From NCBI GenBank assembly GCA_026027325.1, contig JAMSLZ010000011.1:496001-560000 (forward strand): a stretch of DNA of 64,000 bases, in the 5' to 3' direction. Each line of letters begins with the position of its first letter. The stretch's first letter is position 1. The position numbers were made by a program, and so were the translations under genes. The stretch is from Actinomucor elegans (Eukaryota; Mucoromycota; Mucoromycetes; Mucorales; Mucoraceae). The notes below the pieces were generated by a model. The model saw only the letters and a program-made list of their open reading frames with translations. It did no database searches and was not told where the DNA came from. Of this stretch, positions 50,797 to 61,339 are shown in pieces.

Positions 50797-51694
50797 TCCA
50801 CTCGAGTTAGTTTTATTCAGAGAAAACAAAAATATAAAAATAAAAAAAAAAACCTAAAAACCTTTTTTGAGTGTTTGAGTGTGACTTGATTCCGGTGAAA
50901 CGTCCGTCATTTACTTGTCCTGAATCCTTTAAGATACAAGATTCTAAAGTGCAATGGTAACACGGTCCATTAAAGATACCTTGTTTGTGGGCTTTTCAAA
51001 GTTTAAGTTTGAAGGTTCTTGATAAAGTTCACAAAGTCTATGCATACTGACATGGAATATAGAGTGTGTTTTTTAATACTTGATCTTTGAAAACAGTCTC
51101 GGTAATATAGGTTTTATTCATATTCCAGTTAGTTAAATGGTCAACCTCTAGTTTAAAGCTTTAGATTTGATCTGCTTGCTATGAAAACCACTAGCTGAGA
51201 CGTTAACAAAGCCAAATATGTTTTATGTAAGCGGTACTTTAATTGCTGAAGCTTTGAGTGGATTTTGAAGAAGAAAAAAAAATGAAAATAGCTGCCCAAA
51301 TTATCCTCTAAGTACTTTACCGCATTTTGAATAATAAAAGACTTATCAACAATCCTTATATAAAGTTTGATTATGCATCGAATAGTTTAAATATATTATT
51401 GTTTTTACTGCCGAAATTCCGAGTATTTTTGACTTTTTTTTATGCAGTTTGTTTGGTTTTTGGTTTCGAGCTTGCAACCTGCGATTTTTATACACGAGAA
51501 ATATAAAATAAACATCCTCATATACCTTATTAACTCATATATGAGTTAGTGTTAAAAGCTCTGAATTTAAAAAGAGCTTCTCTTTATGAAAAAGTGATTA
51601 AAAGTTGGAATTTTGATCTATGAGGAAACGTCTGAAAAAAAAAACCAGGAACCTTTCCTTCTTATTGGATAACGGTAATATAAAAATGACAACC
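50797..51694. other. Promoter region of exportin-4 and flank of the transposon
   Basis: About 900 bp between the exportin-4 start and the left end of the CACTA element. A+T-rich, no gene recognised. It ends with the ACC target duplication at 51692-51694. Confidence 0.45.
51692..51694. other. Target-site duplication ACC, left copy
   Basis: ACC directly before CACTATGGG; the same three bases follow the right end at 56935-56937. A 3-bp duplication is typical of CACTA elements. Confidence 0.7.
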
Positions 51695-51708
51695 CACTAT
51701 GGGAAAAA
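51695..51708 (+). repeat. CACTA transposon left terminal inverted repeat
   Basis: CACTATGGGAAAAA, identical to the reverse complement of 56921-56934. Confidence 0.9.
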
Positions 51709-52022
51709 TTCGAGTGAATTTCGAGTGAATTTCAAGTTAACTCGGTTTGCAGGAGAATCGTTGCCGTTTCGAGTGAATTCAAGTTAACTTGCAATTCACC
51801 TGCAATTCACTTGAAAATCAGGTTAACCCGAAATTCACCTTAAATTAACTCGAAAAACATGTTAACTCGCAATTCACTTGCAATTCACTCGAAAAACATG
51901 TTAACTTGCAATTCACTTGCAATTCACTCGAAAAACATGTTAACTTGCAATTCACTTGCAATTCACTCGAAAAACATGTTAACTTGCAATTCACTTGCAA
52001 TTCACTCGAAAAGCATGTTAAC
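51709..52022. repeat. CACTA left subterminal repeat region
   Basis: About 14 copies of GTGAATT or AATTCAC, mixed with GTTAAC words. Two GTGAATT copies lie first, then mostly AATTCAC. Plant CACTA elements have similar short subterminal arrays bound by their accessory protein. Confidence 0.75.
51861..52016. repeat. Tandem array, four 39-bp units
   Basis: Four nearly identical units, each starting GTTAAC, carrying two AATTCAC words and ending CTCGAAAAACAT. Since 39 is a multiple of three, they also create an open frame on the minus strand (13 residues repeated), which is not a gene. Confidence 0.9.
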
Positions 52023-52181
52023 CTTCCTATGATTTCAACCACTTATATTTCAACCTTTTTTGCATGTATTAACCATGTATAGATAATGAAACAACATATG
52101 TGTAATGATGACTCTTTATTCAATAAGATAAACGATACAAAATGGGTATATAATATTAAGCTAATTATATTTACTGATATA

Positions 52182-52855
52182 TTACTGCAGTCCTTGATTT
52201 CTTGCATTTCTTAACTGCGCACCTTCCGCTTGAAGCCTACAAATGGGTGTTCATTTTTCTCTCCTTTTGATTCAATATGCAATAGTTATAGAATGTACAC
52301 TTACACTTTCTTCCTGTTATATTTGCTTCTGTTAGTCCATTTTTCTTGCACAAGAAACTCGCAAGGCCAAAATCTTACACACTTGTTGATGATAGCAAGC
52401 CGTTCATCTGATGCTATCGACTGTTGTAGTGCCGACTGTATCATGGAGAGCTTATTAAGAGAAGAAAGCAGCCTCCAGCTTTTACATGCAGCTTCTGGGT
52501 TCTGCTGCGCAAAAGTTAGTACTGAAGAGAAAGCTTCTTGATCAAGTATTCCCATCAGGCTGCTGATATCTTCATCATTAGGCACTGGCTCCTTTAGGTG
52601 TTCTTTTAAAAAGCATTGGATATAGACTTTAGAATTTACTCTCCTTTGCTTCTTTGGCACTGGGATAGTTTTTGAGCTTCCTATGTTTAAAGAGGGTTGA
52701 AGCTTTTCATCGAAATAGTTTACGAGATCTTGTTTAAAATCTTCCATCCAAGGTGGAGGTAGATTTATTTGACTGTTAAGATCTCTGTCGTTTTCTCTGC
52801 TGCTGGATTGACTGGATTGGCTGGTCTGTCTAATTTGTCTTCTGTTAGCTGGCAT
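52182..52855 (-). CDS. CACTA transposon accessory protein (second ORF)
   Basis: Two exons (52855-52305, 52236-52182) encode 201 residues, divergent from the transposase and sharing about 600 bp of central promoter DNA. It starts MPANRRQIRQTSQSSQSSSR, a basic Ser/Gln-rich end, then PPPWMEDFKQDLVNYFDEKL, a basic PKKQRR motif that could direct it to the nucleus, and a helical part (PNDEDISSLMGILDQEAFSS and following) to the end. The GT|GTAAGT donor and the TTTGTAG acceptor keep frame and add VLQAEGAQLR to the tail. No named domain was recognised. By position it may be the DNA-binding partner (TnpA-like role) of the transposase, but this is inference from plant En/Spm. Confidence 0.7.
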
Positions 52856-53468
52856 GATTCTAATGATTTTATAAAATTTATGGAAAGAAATGAGTGCAAA
52901 AGAAATGCATGTAGTGGAACCATCTTTATATCATAAGCCCTGCAGTTAAAAATGGCTTTAACTTAATAGGTATAGCCTGTGTCGGGAGAATCTTACCAGG
53001 AAGTGCTAGGTATCATATACAAAAAATCAGAACCTATTAGAGCTAATGTAACGTAATTATGCGTAATAAACAAACCTTGCTCGAATATTGATATCTCTCT
53101 TGTGGTGAAACGCACATATGGCACTCTGCATATATATATTAAGGAATGGGTTTCATCTAACCATCCATCTAAAGAGGGAAGTTTGGATCACCGCTGAAAG
53201 GACAATTAATGCAGAGTGAACATATATTAAAAAAGACCTTTGATTGTTACCAAGAGACTATTTTCTTTGAAATCTAAATACAAGACATACGTGCTAGATA
53301 GGATAGCTAAACTTACTTTAGATCAATAAAACCTCATAAAACGGTTTTAATTCATTTATTCGCTTTTTATTCAATTTTTACCGCATCTCTAAAACTGTGC
53401 ATATAATACGTGCAGAGTCCCAACGCTTTTACCTTTATTTTACTCTTTCGCCTATTTCAACAAGAATA

Positions 53469-56400
53469 ATGCCTGGTGAAAACTGCCCAGTGTGTCAACA
53501 GTACTTTACTAAAAAAGAAATAAGAAGGCATATTATCAATTGCAGAATGCGACGTGCTTTCAATATATATAGTCAAGTAAAGCAGAAACTTACACTATCT
53601 CAGCAAGGTCATTTCGCCAGTAACCCTTATGTATCAGATGATCTTTTAAACCATGAAACGCAACATCAATCAAGCACTGATATTGTAAATAACAATCCTG
53701 CTGATATTTTACGAACAAGCCACTGTGATTTCAGTAACTCTGTAGATATGAACAGCTTGGATGAATGCGACTCTATAGCGAATGAAGAAGAAAATTCAGA
53801 AAAAACTAAGGTAATACAAGAAGGTTGGCGAACAGTTGGCGCTATAGAAGAAGACGCAATAAAAAAAACCACAGTGGAAGAAATATACTCTAGATTAAGC
53901 AAATTCAAAGATACTATTACCCATCCTATTCAGCTTAAAATCAAGGACGATGGTAAACAGTACATGGATATTTTAAGTCCTCCAGAGAGGAAAAGTCTAG
54001 AACTGAAGTATCTCTTAAAAGAAAACAATGTATCAAAAAGTACGACCGAAAAAATATTCAACTTCTTCAATGAGTACTTAATTGAGATGAATAGTGGTAT
54101 AGTTATTATTTCCATCTTGCTGCTTTACTACTACCAGTGTGCTCACTGCTATTCTTATTTTCTTTTATAGAACATCTAAAATTCATCAGCCCGTATAAAT
54201 GCGAAAGCATTAATAATAATCATATAATCCAACTTCAAGCTGATAAATATGACATGTGTCCTGAAGGGTGCTACATGTATTACCCTGGTGACAGTCAAAC
54301 TGCTTGCCCTAGGTTAAGTTGCAAGAGACATCGTTATGAAGAGACATCGTCCACATCAACTATCATGGAAGCTAAAGCCAAGCATTACCAACTATCACTT
54401 AGTAAGCAGTTGGCCTATTTTATGCTGTCTGAAAAGAATAGGAAGAAGTTGAAATATAAAGCTACGCGTAGCTCTGTGTATAGTTCAACCGATGAGCTTG
54501 ATGGCTGCGAGAGAGATATATTGGATGGATTCGCTTTTAAAAGTAGAAATAGTGACGCCGAAGAAGACTATAACCTCTCGCTCTCGTTCCATTACGATGG
54601 ATTCCATCCTTTTGACACAGGTGATAATAGTATGGCAATTATCATGTTTACTATTAATGATATACCACCAGAACAAAGGTACAAAACAAAATAACTTGGC
54701 GCTGAAACTTTAATGGATAAATTAAATGCTCTATTATAGATTTGATCCAGAAAACAGACTGATCGTTGCCGTCATACCTGGTCCGAGAAAACCCTATGAT
54801 ATCTTTAGTTTCCTTTATCCTACCATCCAGGAGCTTCTCGTTTTGGAAACAGAAGGCATTATTGTCGAAACAGGAACCTCTTCCATCCGTATAAAGGCCC
54901 ACTTATTAAACATAATTGGTGATATTCCTGGACTATCAGAGCTATGTTTACATGCTGGCCATAATTCTTACCATGGATGCCGCATTTGCAAGATCAAAGG
55001 CATTTATTCCAAATCAAAAAGGACTATAGTTTTTCCTGGAACAAATGAAGCACAAGAGCCCATTGAATACCCATTAAGGACTTCTGAGGATTATCAAAAC
55101 GGTGACTTGGTAAGAAGCTTAATAAATTAAACAATAGTAACTGTATCAGTGTCTAATGCAGTATGATTTGATTAACTATCTAGGCTACTTCACTCAAAGG
55201 GAAATTGCCATTTGCATTATTAAAAAGCTTTCATGGATGTTCATTTTTTGGATTAGATGAGATGCACTTATGGGGAATGAATATAGCCAAGCACATATGG
55301 TCCATGATGAAGGATGACTCTCAGAGATTCGGATACTATAACCCTTTGTTCCTTCGGAACGCCTATAGAGAAGAAATTGGCAGAGCAATGGTTCAAATAC
55401 AACGAATGCTTCCAAATGGAGCCATTGATGGTCAATTTATAGGTATTAGAGATTAACTCAAGAAACTTAATGCTAATTATTCCAATGAATTAATATCCTT
55501 GCTTTTTTCTTCACTTAGATATTTCTTCCAAATCAGGCCAATCTCGTAGCGTTGACTGGATTGATTTTTTAATGTACATAGTACCCACTTTGGTAGTGGA
55601 GGCGTTACGAAAACAACATGCTGATATTTACCAAACCGAAAGAAATAGAAAAAAGAAGAGAAAGGTAGCTTCTCCTGTACTGGAAGCTGTTGATGATGCG
55701 TGCAATGCTTTGAAATCAATATCCATGGTCTGCACTTTGACCCAAAAATTCAACATATATCCAAGTGATCTGTTACGGATTGATGAGTAAGTTTTTTTTT
55801 TTGAGAGACTACTACGTGCAGCTATGCTAAGTTTTCGATAATTTATATCGTCTTTTCATTCTAGATTAGTAAAAAGATGGCATGCGTTCTTACTGCAGAA
55901 GATGGGAAAAGATACATTTACCATTAACCAGCATTATCTAAAACATTTGTCCTATATTATTTTTCAGCTTGGTCCACTTAGATTGATAAGCGCCCGAACT
56001 CTTGAAAGAAGTATTCAAGATGTAAAAAGACATATCAAGTCTAAACAAAATCCTCAAAAAAACTCTGTCACTGTTCTAATGGATCACTACACAAAAGCGT
56101 ATAAAAACTGGCAGATTGGAATTGAAAGCCATAGTGTTGATGAAGATATGGTATTTAAACCTTCTTCTGCTGACTTAATCAACCAATTATTTCCAACGTG
56201 TGATATTAAGCATCTAATCCAGCAATATCTAGCCGATCATAATGGTTCCAGTTCAACAGAAGAGGAGTACTCTGTTTCTACTTCTAATACTTACGGTAAA
56301 ACGAGGAATGGCCAAACCGTTGATATTTCTTCAAGAAAACAAAACCAAAAGATAGTTGCATACATATCAGATGATACTATGTCCTTACAATATAATATAG

Positions 56401-56624
56401 GCCAAGTAAAGCAGTTTATTAGATGGAAAGATCAAATACTTGCCTTATTACAACATCAAACGACTTTAGTGTTTGATGGTCAAACATGCTGCTATTATAC
56501 GCAACCCTATGAAGAAAGGCTCCTATGGAAAATAATCAAAGCCAAGGACATAATAGGATATGCTATACTTATACCTTCTTTATTAAATAAAGACAAAACA
56601 TATGTTGCTTGGAGACCTTATTAA
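53469..56624 (+). CDS. CACTA (Tnp2-type) transposase
   Basis: Six exons (53469-54093, 54171-54678, 54740-55109, 55184-55442, 55519-55786, 55865-56624) give 929 residues with no internal stop. The N-terminus has a C2HC-type finger, CPVCQQYFTKKEIRRHIINC (residues 5-24). The central part matches transposase family tnp2 (Pfam Transposase_21): DKYDMCPEGCYMYYPGD, LSLSFHYDGFHPFDTGDNS, AIIMFTINDIPPEQR, VIPGPRKPYDIFSFLYPTIQ, GDIPGLSELCLHAGHNSYHG followed by CRIC, and GLDEMHLWGMNIAKHIW. The Asp residues in YDGF and GDIPG are candidate catalytic acids. The start is the first true ATG in frame; an upstream GTG extends the frame but is not needed. Codon use does not look different from host genes. Confidence 0.88.
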
Positions 56625-56759
56625 ACCAAGTACATATATAAATTTATTCTATACTATCAATGCTGTCTTATATTCGTTGAAACCAGAGCTCTGCTTCACT
56701 GTTTAGTTTAACATACAATTTACTCGAACTAGCTCCATATTCACTCCAATTGGGAAACA

Positions 56760-56920
56760 TGGAAATTCATGGAAAAATAATGGAAATAAAAGTTAAGGTG
56801 CATTAACCTGGTTTCCAAGTTGCCATGAAATTCACTTTATTTCACTTTAAATTCAGGTGAAAGCACTAATTCACTTGAAATTCACTTGATTTTGCCATGA
56901 ATTCACTTTATTTCACTTTT
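56760..56920. repeat. CACTA right subterminal repeat region
   Basis: At least four AATTCAC words plus several TTCACTT variants (AAATTCAGG, TTTCACTTT) just inside the right end. They are arranged as on the left but without the 39-bp array. Confidence 0.7.
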
Positions 56921-56934
56921 TTTTTCCCATAGTG
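56921..56934 (-). repeat. CACTA transposon right terminal inverted repeat
   Basis: TTTTTCCCATAGTG, the exact reverse complement of the left end. Confidence 0.9.
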
Positions 56935-56937
56935 ACC
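56935..56937. other. Target-site duplication ACC, right copy
   Basis: ACC directly after the transposon's right end, equal to 51692-51694. Confidence 0.7.
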
Positions 56938-57434
56938 AACCACCAACCAGCTCTCTCTTCTGATCTCCAGTATTGTTCCAGTGTTTCATTGGAAGGCGGA
57001 AACCGAAAAAAGACGATAAAAATATATATAATAATAATAGCTTCGGAAATAGTGAATCAAGAACCGTTATTTTAATGCATTTTGGTATAATAATAATAAA
57101 AAATAAACTCAAATTTCCTGCCTTTTAACAAATCTGTATTTATATTGAACATCAAAAAGTGTAGAAAATGGGTTTAGGCTGCATGAAACAGATATTCGAA
57201 TAATATCAATTGAGTGTTTGGAATTCATGGATTGAAACACCTCTAAAAGATACTATGGTATAAGCAAACTAACAGTCGACGTCATTCTCACTACCAAGAA
57301 GCTGATATTAGTGCAAGAAGACCAAAAAAGCCCGTCTCCCTCCGGGGTAATTGAATTTTTTTTTTTAGTGATTGAATAAAACAGCTCCCTTTTTGACCAA
57401 ACAACATACACACCCCACTCTTTATTATACAATA
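56938..57434. other. Promoter region of the NDUFB10-like gene
   Basis: About 500 bp from the transposon insertion site to the start codon. T run at 57357-57366, then the leader. No other gene. Confidence 0.45.
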
Positions 57435-57917
57435 ATGTCTTCAGCCGCAGAGACCTGGGAATATCCCGAGCACAAGCAATTCGAACGGTTAGAATTCGAC
57501 TTAATTTTCTTTGGAATTGGAGGCTAATGCCCTAGATTTTTGATATAGTGTACCTACATTGGACCAAGTCGATCCTAAAGACAGCAAAGGTAAAAACATG
57601 AATATATTTATCCATTTCGGCACTTATATGATATATGTGCTTACATATTATATGAATTTGATTAGCCATTTACGCTGCTCGTAACCAAAAGATCCGTGAT
57701 GATTGGGTTAAGGCTATGGAAGCCCGTTTGATTAAAGAGAAATTAGATGAATGTTATAGAACTGAAGGTGTCAACCACTGTAAGTCTTGTTTAAGAGTAC
57801 ATTTTATGAATACTTTACTAATTCAATGGTATAGACAAGAGCTGTCGTGACTTGGCTGACATGTATTTCGCTACCATCAAGACACACAGAGTTGAAGGCT
57901 TCCGCAAGAGCGCATAA
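57435..57917 (+). CDS. Complex I subunit, NDUFB10/12-kDa type
   Basis: Accessory subunit of mitochondrial NADH:ubiquinone oxidoreductase. Four exons (57435-57487, 57549-57589, 57666-57779, 57835-57917) give 96 residues. The spliced protein runs VPTLDQVDPKDSKAIYAARN, then IRDDWVKAMEARLIKEKLDE and CYRTEGVNHYKSCRDLADMY. It parallels the fungal 12-kDa subunit pattern (P-T-x-x-x-V-D; A-R-x-x-x-x-x-x-W-V-x-x-M-x-x-R-L; L-x-x-C-Y-x-x-E-G-V-N-H; C-x-x-L). The two conserved Cys residues and the W-V pair are present. There is no cleavable targeting peptide, as is common for this subunit. Its stop lies 64 bp from that of IES2 (convergent). Confidence 0.82.
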
Positions 57918-57981
57918 TACATATATATATATACACCCATCTACGACTACAATAAAGAAACTCCAAAAAAAAAGACACTTT

Positions 57982-59142
57982 TTATTTCGCTTCGACTATC
58001 TTGTAATGTTCAAGAGAACAGACAAACTTGCCACTCTTTTTGGCAGTATATTTACGATTTTCAGAGCAGCCACTAACTTGACATTTCTGCACTGGTTTTG
58101 GAAAACTATTCAAAGAATATCAGTAAGGAAGAGAGCGACTTTTTGTTTTCATATTTACCTATGATGCATTGGATTACCAAACAGCTGTTCTATTGTATAT
58201 ACAGATGGAATATTGAGCTCGCTTCCTTTTGCTGTATTCACATATCGAATACGATTTGGATCCTCCTGTCTCATTAGCTTTTCATGTGGCGTTTCTTTGT
58301 CTTCAGTATCATCAATAATGCGCTTTGATTTGGATGCTTGTTTCTTTAATAATCGATTAATGGTATCTGCTTTATCTTTTTCTGCTCTTTGGATACTTTG
58401 ATTCTTTCTTCTTCTTGCTACTTCAGACTTTTTCAACTGTTCTTCTTCCCTTGTTAATTGTTTCTTTTTACCAGAATCTATTTATACAGAGTGAATACTA
58501 AGCTTTTTTGTGGTTGGGTCTTTTATTTTATTTTTTTTATGATTACCCATTGGCAATTCTAAATACTCTTCTGGTATCTCTTGATACACTTTGGCCCTTT
58601 GTCTTTTGGTCATTGGCTTATTTCGAAGTACCTCTGAATCATCAGAAAACACTTCCTCTTCGTCACTGTCTGGCTCAATAGCTACATCTATGTTACTACA
58701 AGTTTTTTTTTTAGGATACCATTCACATGGACAAACCTGGCTTCTTTCGCTTGCTATTGTTCATACGCGCTATTGATTTACGAGGAGGAACAGGCATTTG
58801 CTCTTCTTCATCGTCTTCATCGTCCTCTTCCACTTGATCATTATCTTCTTCAGCATCTTCTTCAGGCTGCTCTTCAGGCTCTTCTTCGTCTTCGAGTTCT
58901 TCTTCTTGTTCAGATAACGATTCCATATCGAAACTATCTAATGGAGTAGGTTGATTCATATCATTATCTTCCTGATCCATTTCATCTTCTTCGCTGAATA
59001 TTTCGTCTTGTTCTCCAGCTTCCATGTCTTCCAATTCAGAACTATCCATCATTTCGTCTTCCTCGGAGGAAATGGGTGAAGGTGACATGGGGCGCGCGAC
59101 AGCAGCAGCAGCAACGGCGGCAGCTCTTCTTGTAGGTCTCAT
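57982..59142 (-). CDS. IES2: INO80 chromatin-remodelling subunit Ies2 (INO80B/PAPA-1)
   Basis: Ies2 binds and activates the INO80 ATPase. Four exons (59142-58737, 58687-58547, 58477-58159, 58105-57982) give 329 residues. The first third is very acidic (Glu/Asp/Ser runs to about residue 120). A PAPA-1-like segment follows: TKRQRAKVYQEIPEEYLELP, then LTREEEQLKKSEVARRRKNQ and ADTINRLLKKQASKSKR. The C-terminus carries a HIT-type zinc-binding end, CQVSGCSENRKYTAKKSGKF followed by VCSLEHYK. Two acceptors were chosen by frame: TAACATAG for exon 2, because the upstream TTGTAG gives a stop, and GAATAG for exon 4. Acidic N-terminus, PAPA-1 and terminal Cys/His motif together are the Ies2 layout. Nuclear. 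Confidence 0.85.
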
Positions 59143-60566
59143 TTGGATTTGTTTAATGTTTAAAAAAACCAAAAAAAAAGCAGAGAAAAATATATATGTG
59201 TGTGTGTGTGTATAGACAGAGAAAAAAAAACGTGACATCCAAAAGGCGGTCAGTCAACTTGAAGTTTCATGCTTTCAGAGCTTGTTGGTGACTGGTGCAC
59301 AGTTGTTATAACAATTGAACTCCTGGAGGTGTTGTTTCTATAGACGCCTCAACCTTTTCTAAACAATTGCGATCAAATAATAATATCAACAATAACGCTT
59401 TATATGTTAGTGAAGCCTTTGGCCCCTGGGAACTATTTGATTTGTGGCCACCACCATTGGTAGACAACGAACAGCTGCGTCACGAGGCGCTTTCAATCAC
59501 TGTCGTTCAGTGAAGTATTCTATTGCCCATGTGATCTGTTTAGTGAATGAGAATAATCGTTTTCTTTTTTTTTTCCTTTTTTTTTTACAATTATCAAGTT
59601 TTTTGGAAATAAACTAAACCAGTTCTCTTGGGTGGTATGAACCTCTATCGTGAATCTAGTGTGTAACATGAAATGAATGAAATATAGATATTCCAGGTGT
59701 ATAGTTACTCATTGTATGATTCCTATTAAAGAATAATTCTAGAAGATGTTACAGTAGCTTCTGAACATGTCCCTTGCCAACTTATGCGGCATGAATTAGG
59801 GATTGGTCAGATTATCATCCGTCAATGAGTAAATCCAGTTTACCTGATAGTAATAAAATGCATATTTAAGCTCCGTTCGTGCATGCATCTCAAAAAGAAA
59901 CAAAAAAAAACCAAGATTTAAATAGATTCTGAATACGTTCTAAACATGTTCTGTGAACAAATGTGACATGATTTGGATCATTCAAGAGATCAGCAGATCA
60001 TTAGTTCCAAAAGTTTATTAATGAAGCGCATGCTCGCTATATTGTAGCAAAATAAATGTCTCCAATAGTTGAAGCAGTTCATTCTTCTGAACATGGACTT
60101 GTCAGCAAATGTAACATTAAACTACGATCGGTCGAGCATGACAAAGAAAGTTTAGATAGACACCAAGTATATTGGCGATATTCTGTGGGGCATTCACTTG
60201 CGCAATGAATTATGAAGCAATGGTCCTGCCTTTAGATTTATTTATTTTATTTTTTATATATAACAAGTCAAGTTTTTATATATAATACATCGAAAACATG
60301 ATGTCCAAGATTTAGTATGCGCGTTCTCATTATACATAAGCTATATATATTATCAAGAAAGAATTGTTTGGACCAAGTAACGCATATTTGGAATAGGAAA
60401 TACTTGGCTTATGCAACGCACGTATCCGTTGGGTAACAGAATACTTTGGATTTTTAGAAACTATTGAGATGGCTATCCTAATGAACTGGCCACATTGTAC
60501 TGCATATACCATAACAAACATGAACTGTCGCAGATCCATGGCGCATATTATATCATGTTTTCCCGC

Positions 60567-60600
<34 letters not shown>

Positions 60601-60902
60601 CTGATGATACTTTCTGATCATCATCATTAACGATATAACTCCGTTGTAAAGTAGACTGTACTTAAAGACGTTTTGATGATGACAGAAACCAACAATTCAA
60701 TATTTCATCATCGGATACGACATGATGAACTGTCGCGTCATTCAGTCTGATAACGCGTCCATGCTGTTACATCAACGTTACATTCAAAGTTTCAGGTGAC
60801 GTCGAAACTTTTTTCGAAGCCGGTAGTATGATCTTTGAAGAAGAGGTCTGACGATATTTTTTTTTCTTCTTTTCTTCTTATTTTAATGCATACTAAAATA
60901 AC
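59143..60902. other. Gene-free repeat-rich stretch
   Basis: About 1.76 kb with three or four PRSVERS-family relics (59756-59820, 59940-59990, 60010-60150, perhaps 60715-60755), a 29-base T run (60570-60598) and AT repeats. The left end should hold the IES2 promoter. The short frame 60330-60539 (-) has no motif. Confidence 0.45.
59756..60150 (+). repeat. PRSVERS-family relic cluster, three copies
   Basis: Copy g (59756-59820) reads SEHVPCQLMRHELGIGQII. Copy e (59940-59990) keeps ATGTGACATGAT and AAGAGATC. Copy f (60010-60150) reads EAHARYIVAK, then EAVHSSEHGLVSKCNIKLRS and VEHDKESLDRHQVYW, in the same residue order as 38057-38425. Stops lie between the parts. Confidence 0.5.
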
Positions 60903-61184
60903 ATGAACAGAGGAACTATTGTATTGTAAGTTATTGTAATAAAGAAAAAGAAAAAGAAATAGTGATTGAGGGTCTGTCTTTGTTAGAGATATTGATGAGG
61001 CTGAATACCTCTTAGATCAGTTAGGCGCGCCCGATAAAGATGAAGACAAACTTGTTACCAAGTTGAGAGATAGACTAAGTCTGTTTTTGAAACAAATTCG
61101 TGAAGGAGCTGAAGGTATGTATTTACAAGGTATAGCTGCAGTTAGAATTCAATGTTTGTCATAGGTTCAGGCAAAAGAGATTAA
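60903..61184 (+). CDS. Small conserved-looking protein of unknown function
   Basis: Three exons (60903-60925, 60987-61114, 61165-61184) give 56 residues: MNRGTIVL, then DIDEAEYLLDQLGAPDKDED, KLVTKLRDRLSLFLKQIREG and AEGSGKRD. All three splice junctions keep frame and use normal GT...AG sites (GTAAGTT...TTTGTTAG and GTATGT...TCATAG). The protein is charged and likely helical, with heptad-like spacing of Leu. No family was recognised. It precedes the pseudokinase gene by about 150 bp on the same strand. It is too short and too split to appear as a long ORF. Confidence 0.55.
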
Positions 61185-61339
61185 ACGCAAGGCCTAGAAT
61201 TCGGGTCCATTTTCTGGTGAAAAATAAACTTTTCCGAGTTCTTTTTTCCTTCTTTCTTCTTTCTTTCTCTCTCTCTCTCTCTCTTTCTTTTTTTATATCT
61301 TTTCTCTTGTAGGAATATCATGTTTGTCAAATAGTACAA

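Larger units (their letters stand above)
51695..56934. mobile_element. Complete CACTA (EnSpm/CMC) DNA transposon, 5240 bp
   Basis: Both ends carry the perfect 14-bp inverted repeat CACTATGGGAAAAA and are flanked by the direct repeat ACC. The element contains an uninterrupted Tnp2-type transposase gene (53469-56624, +) and a divergent accessory gene (52855-52182, -). Each end is followed inward by many AATTCAC/GTGAATT words, like the subterminal binding repeats of plant En/Spm elements. With complete ends, a target duplication and no stop in the spliced transposase, it may be recent and autonomous. It lies in the intergenic space between exportin-4 and the NDUFB10-like gene, so it breaks no gene. 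Confidence 0.9.

Noticed and set aside
51845..52042. Minus-strand 65-codon repeat ORF (LTCFSSELQVNCK units)
   Set aside because: It is only the translation of the 39-bp subterminal array, whose period is divisible by three.
53397..53468. N-terminal extension of the transposase from a GTG codon
   Set aside because: The first true ATG is at 53469, directly before the zinc-finger motif; the extension is not needed.
54094..54170. Read-through of transposase exon 1 into a hydrophobic tail
   Set aside because: It is an intron: donor GTGGTATAG and acceptor TTTTATAG keep the frame and remove the tail.
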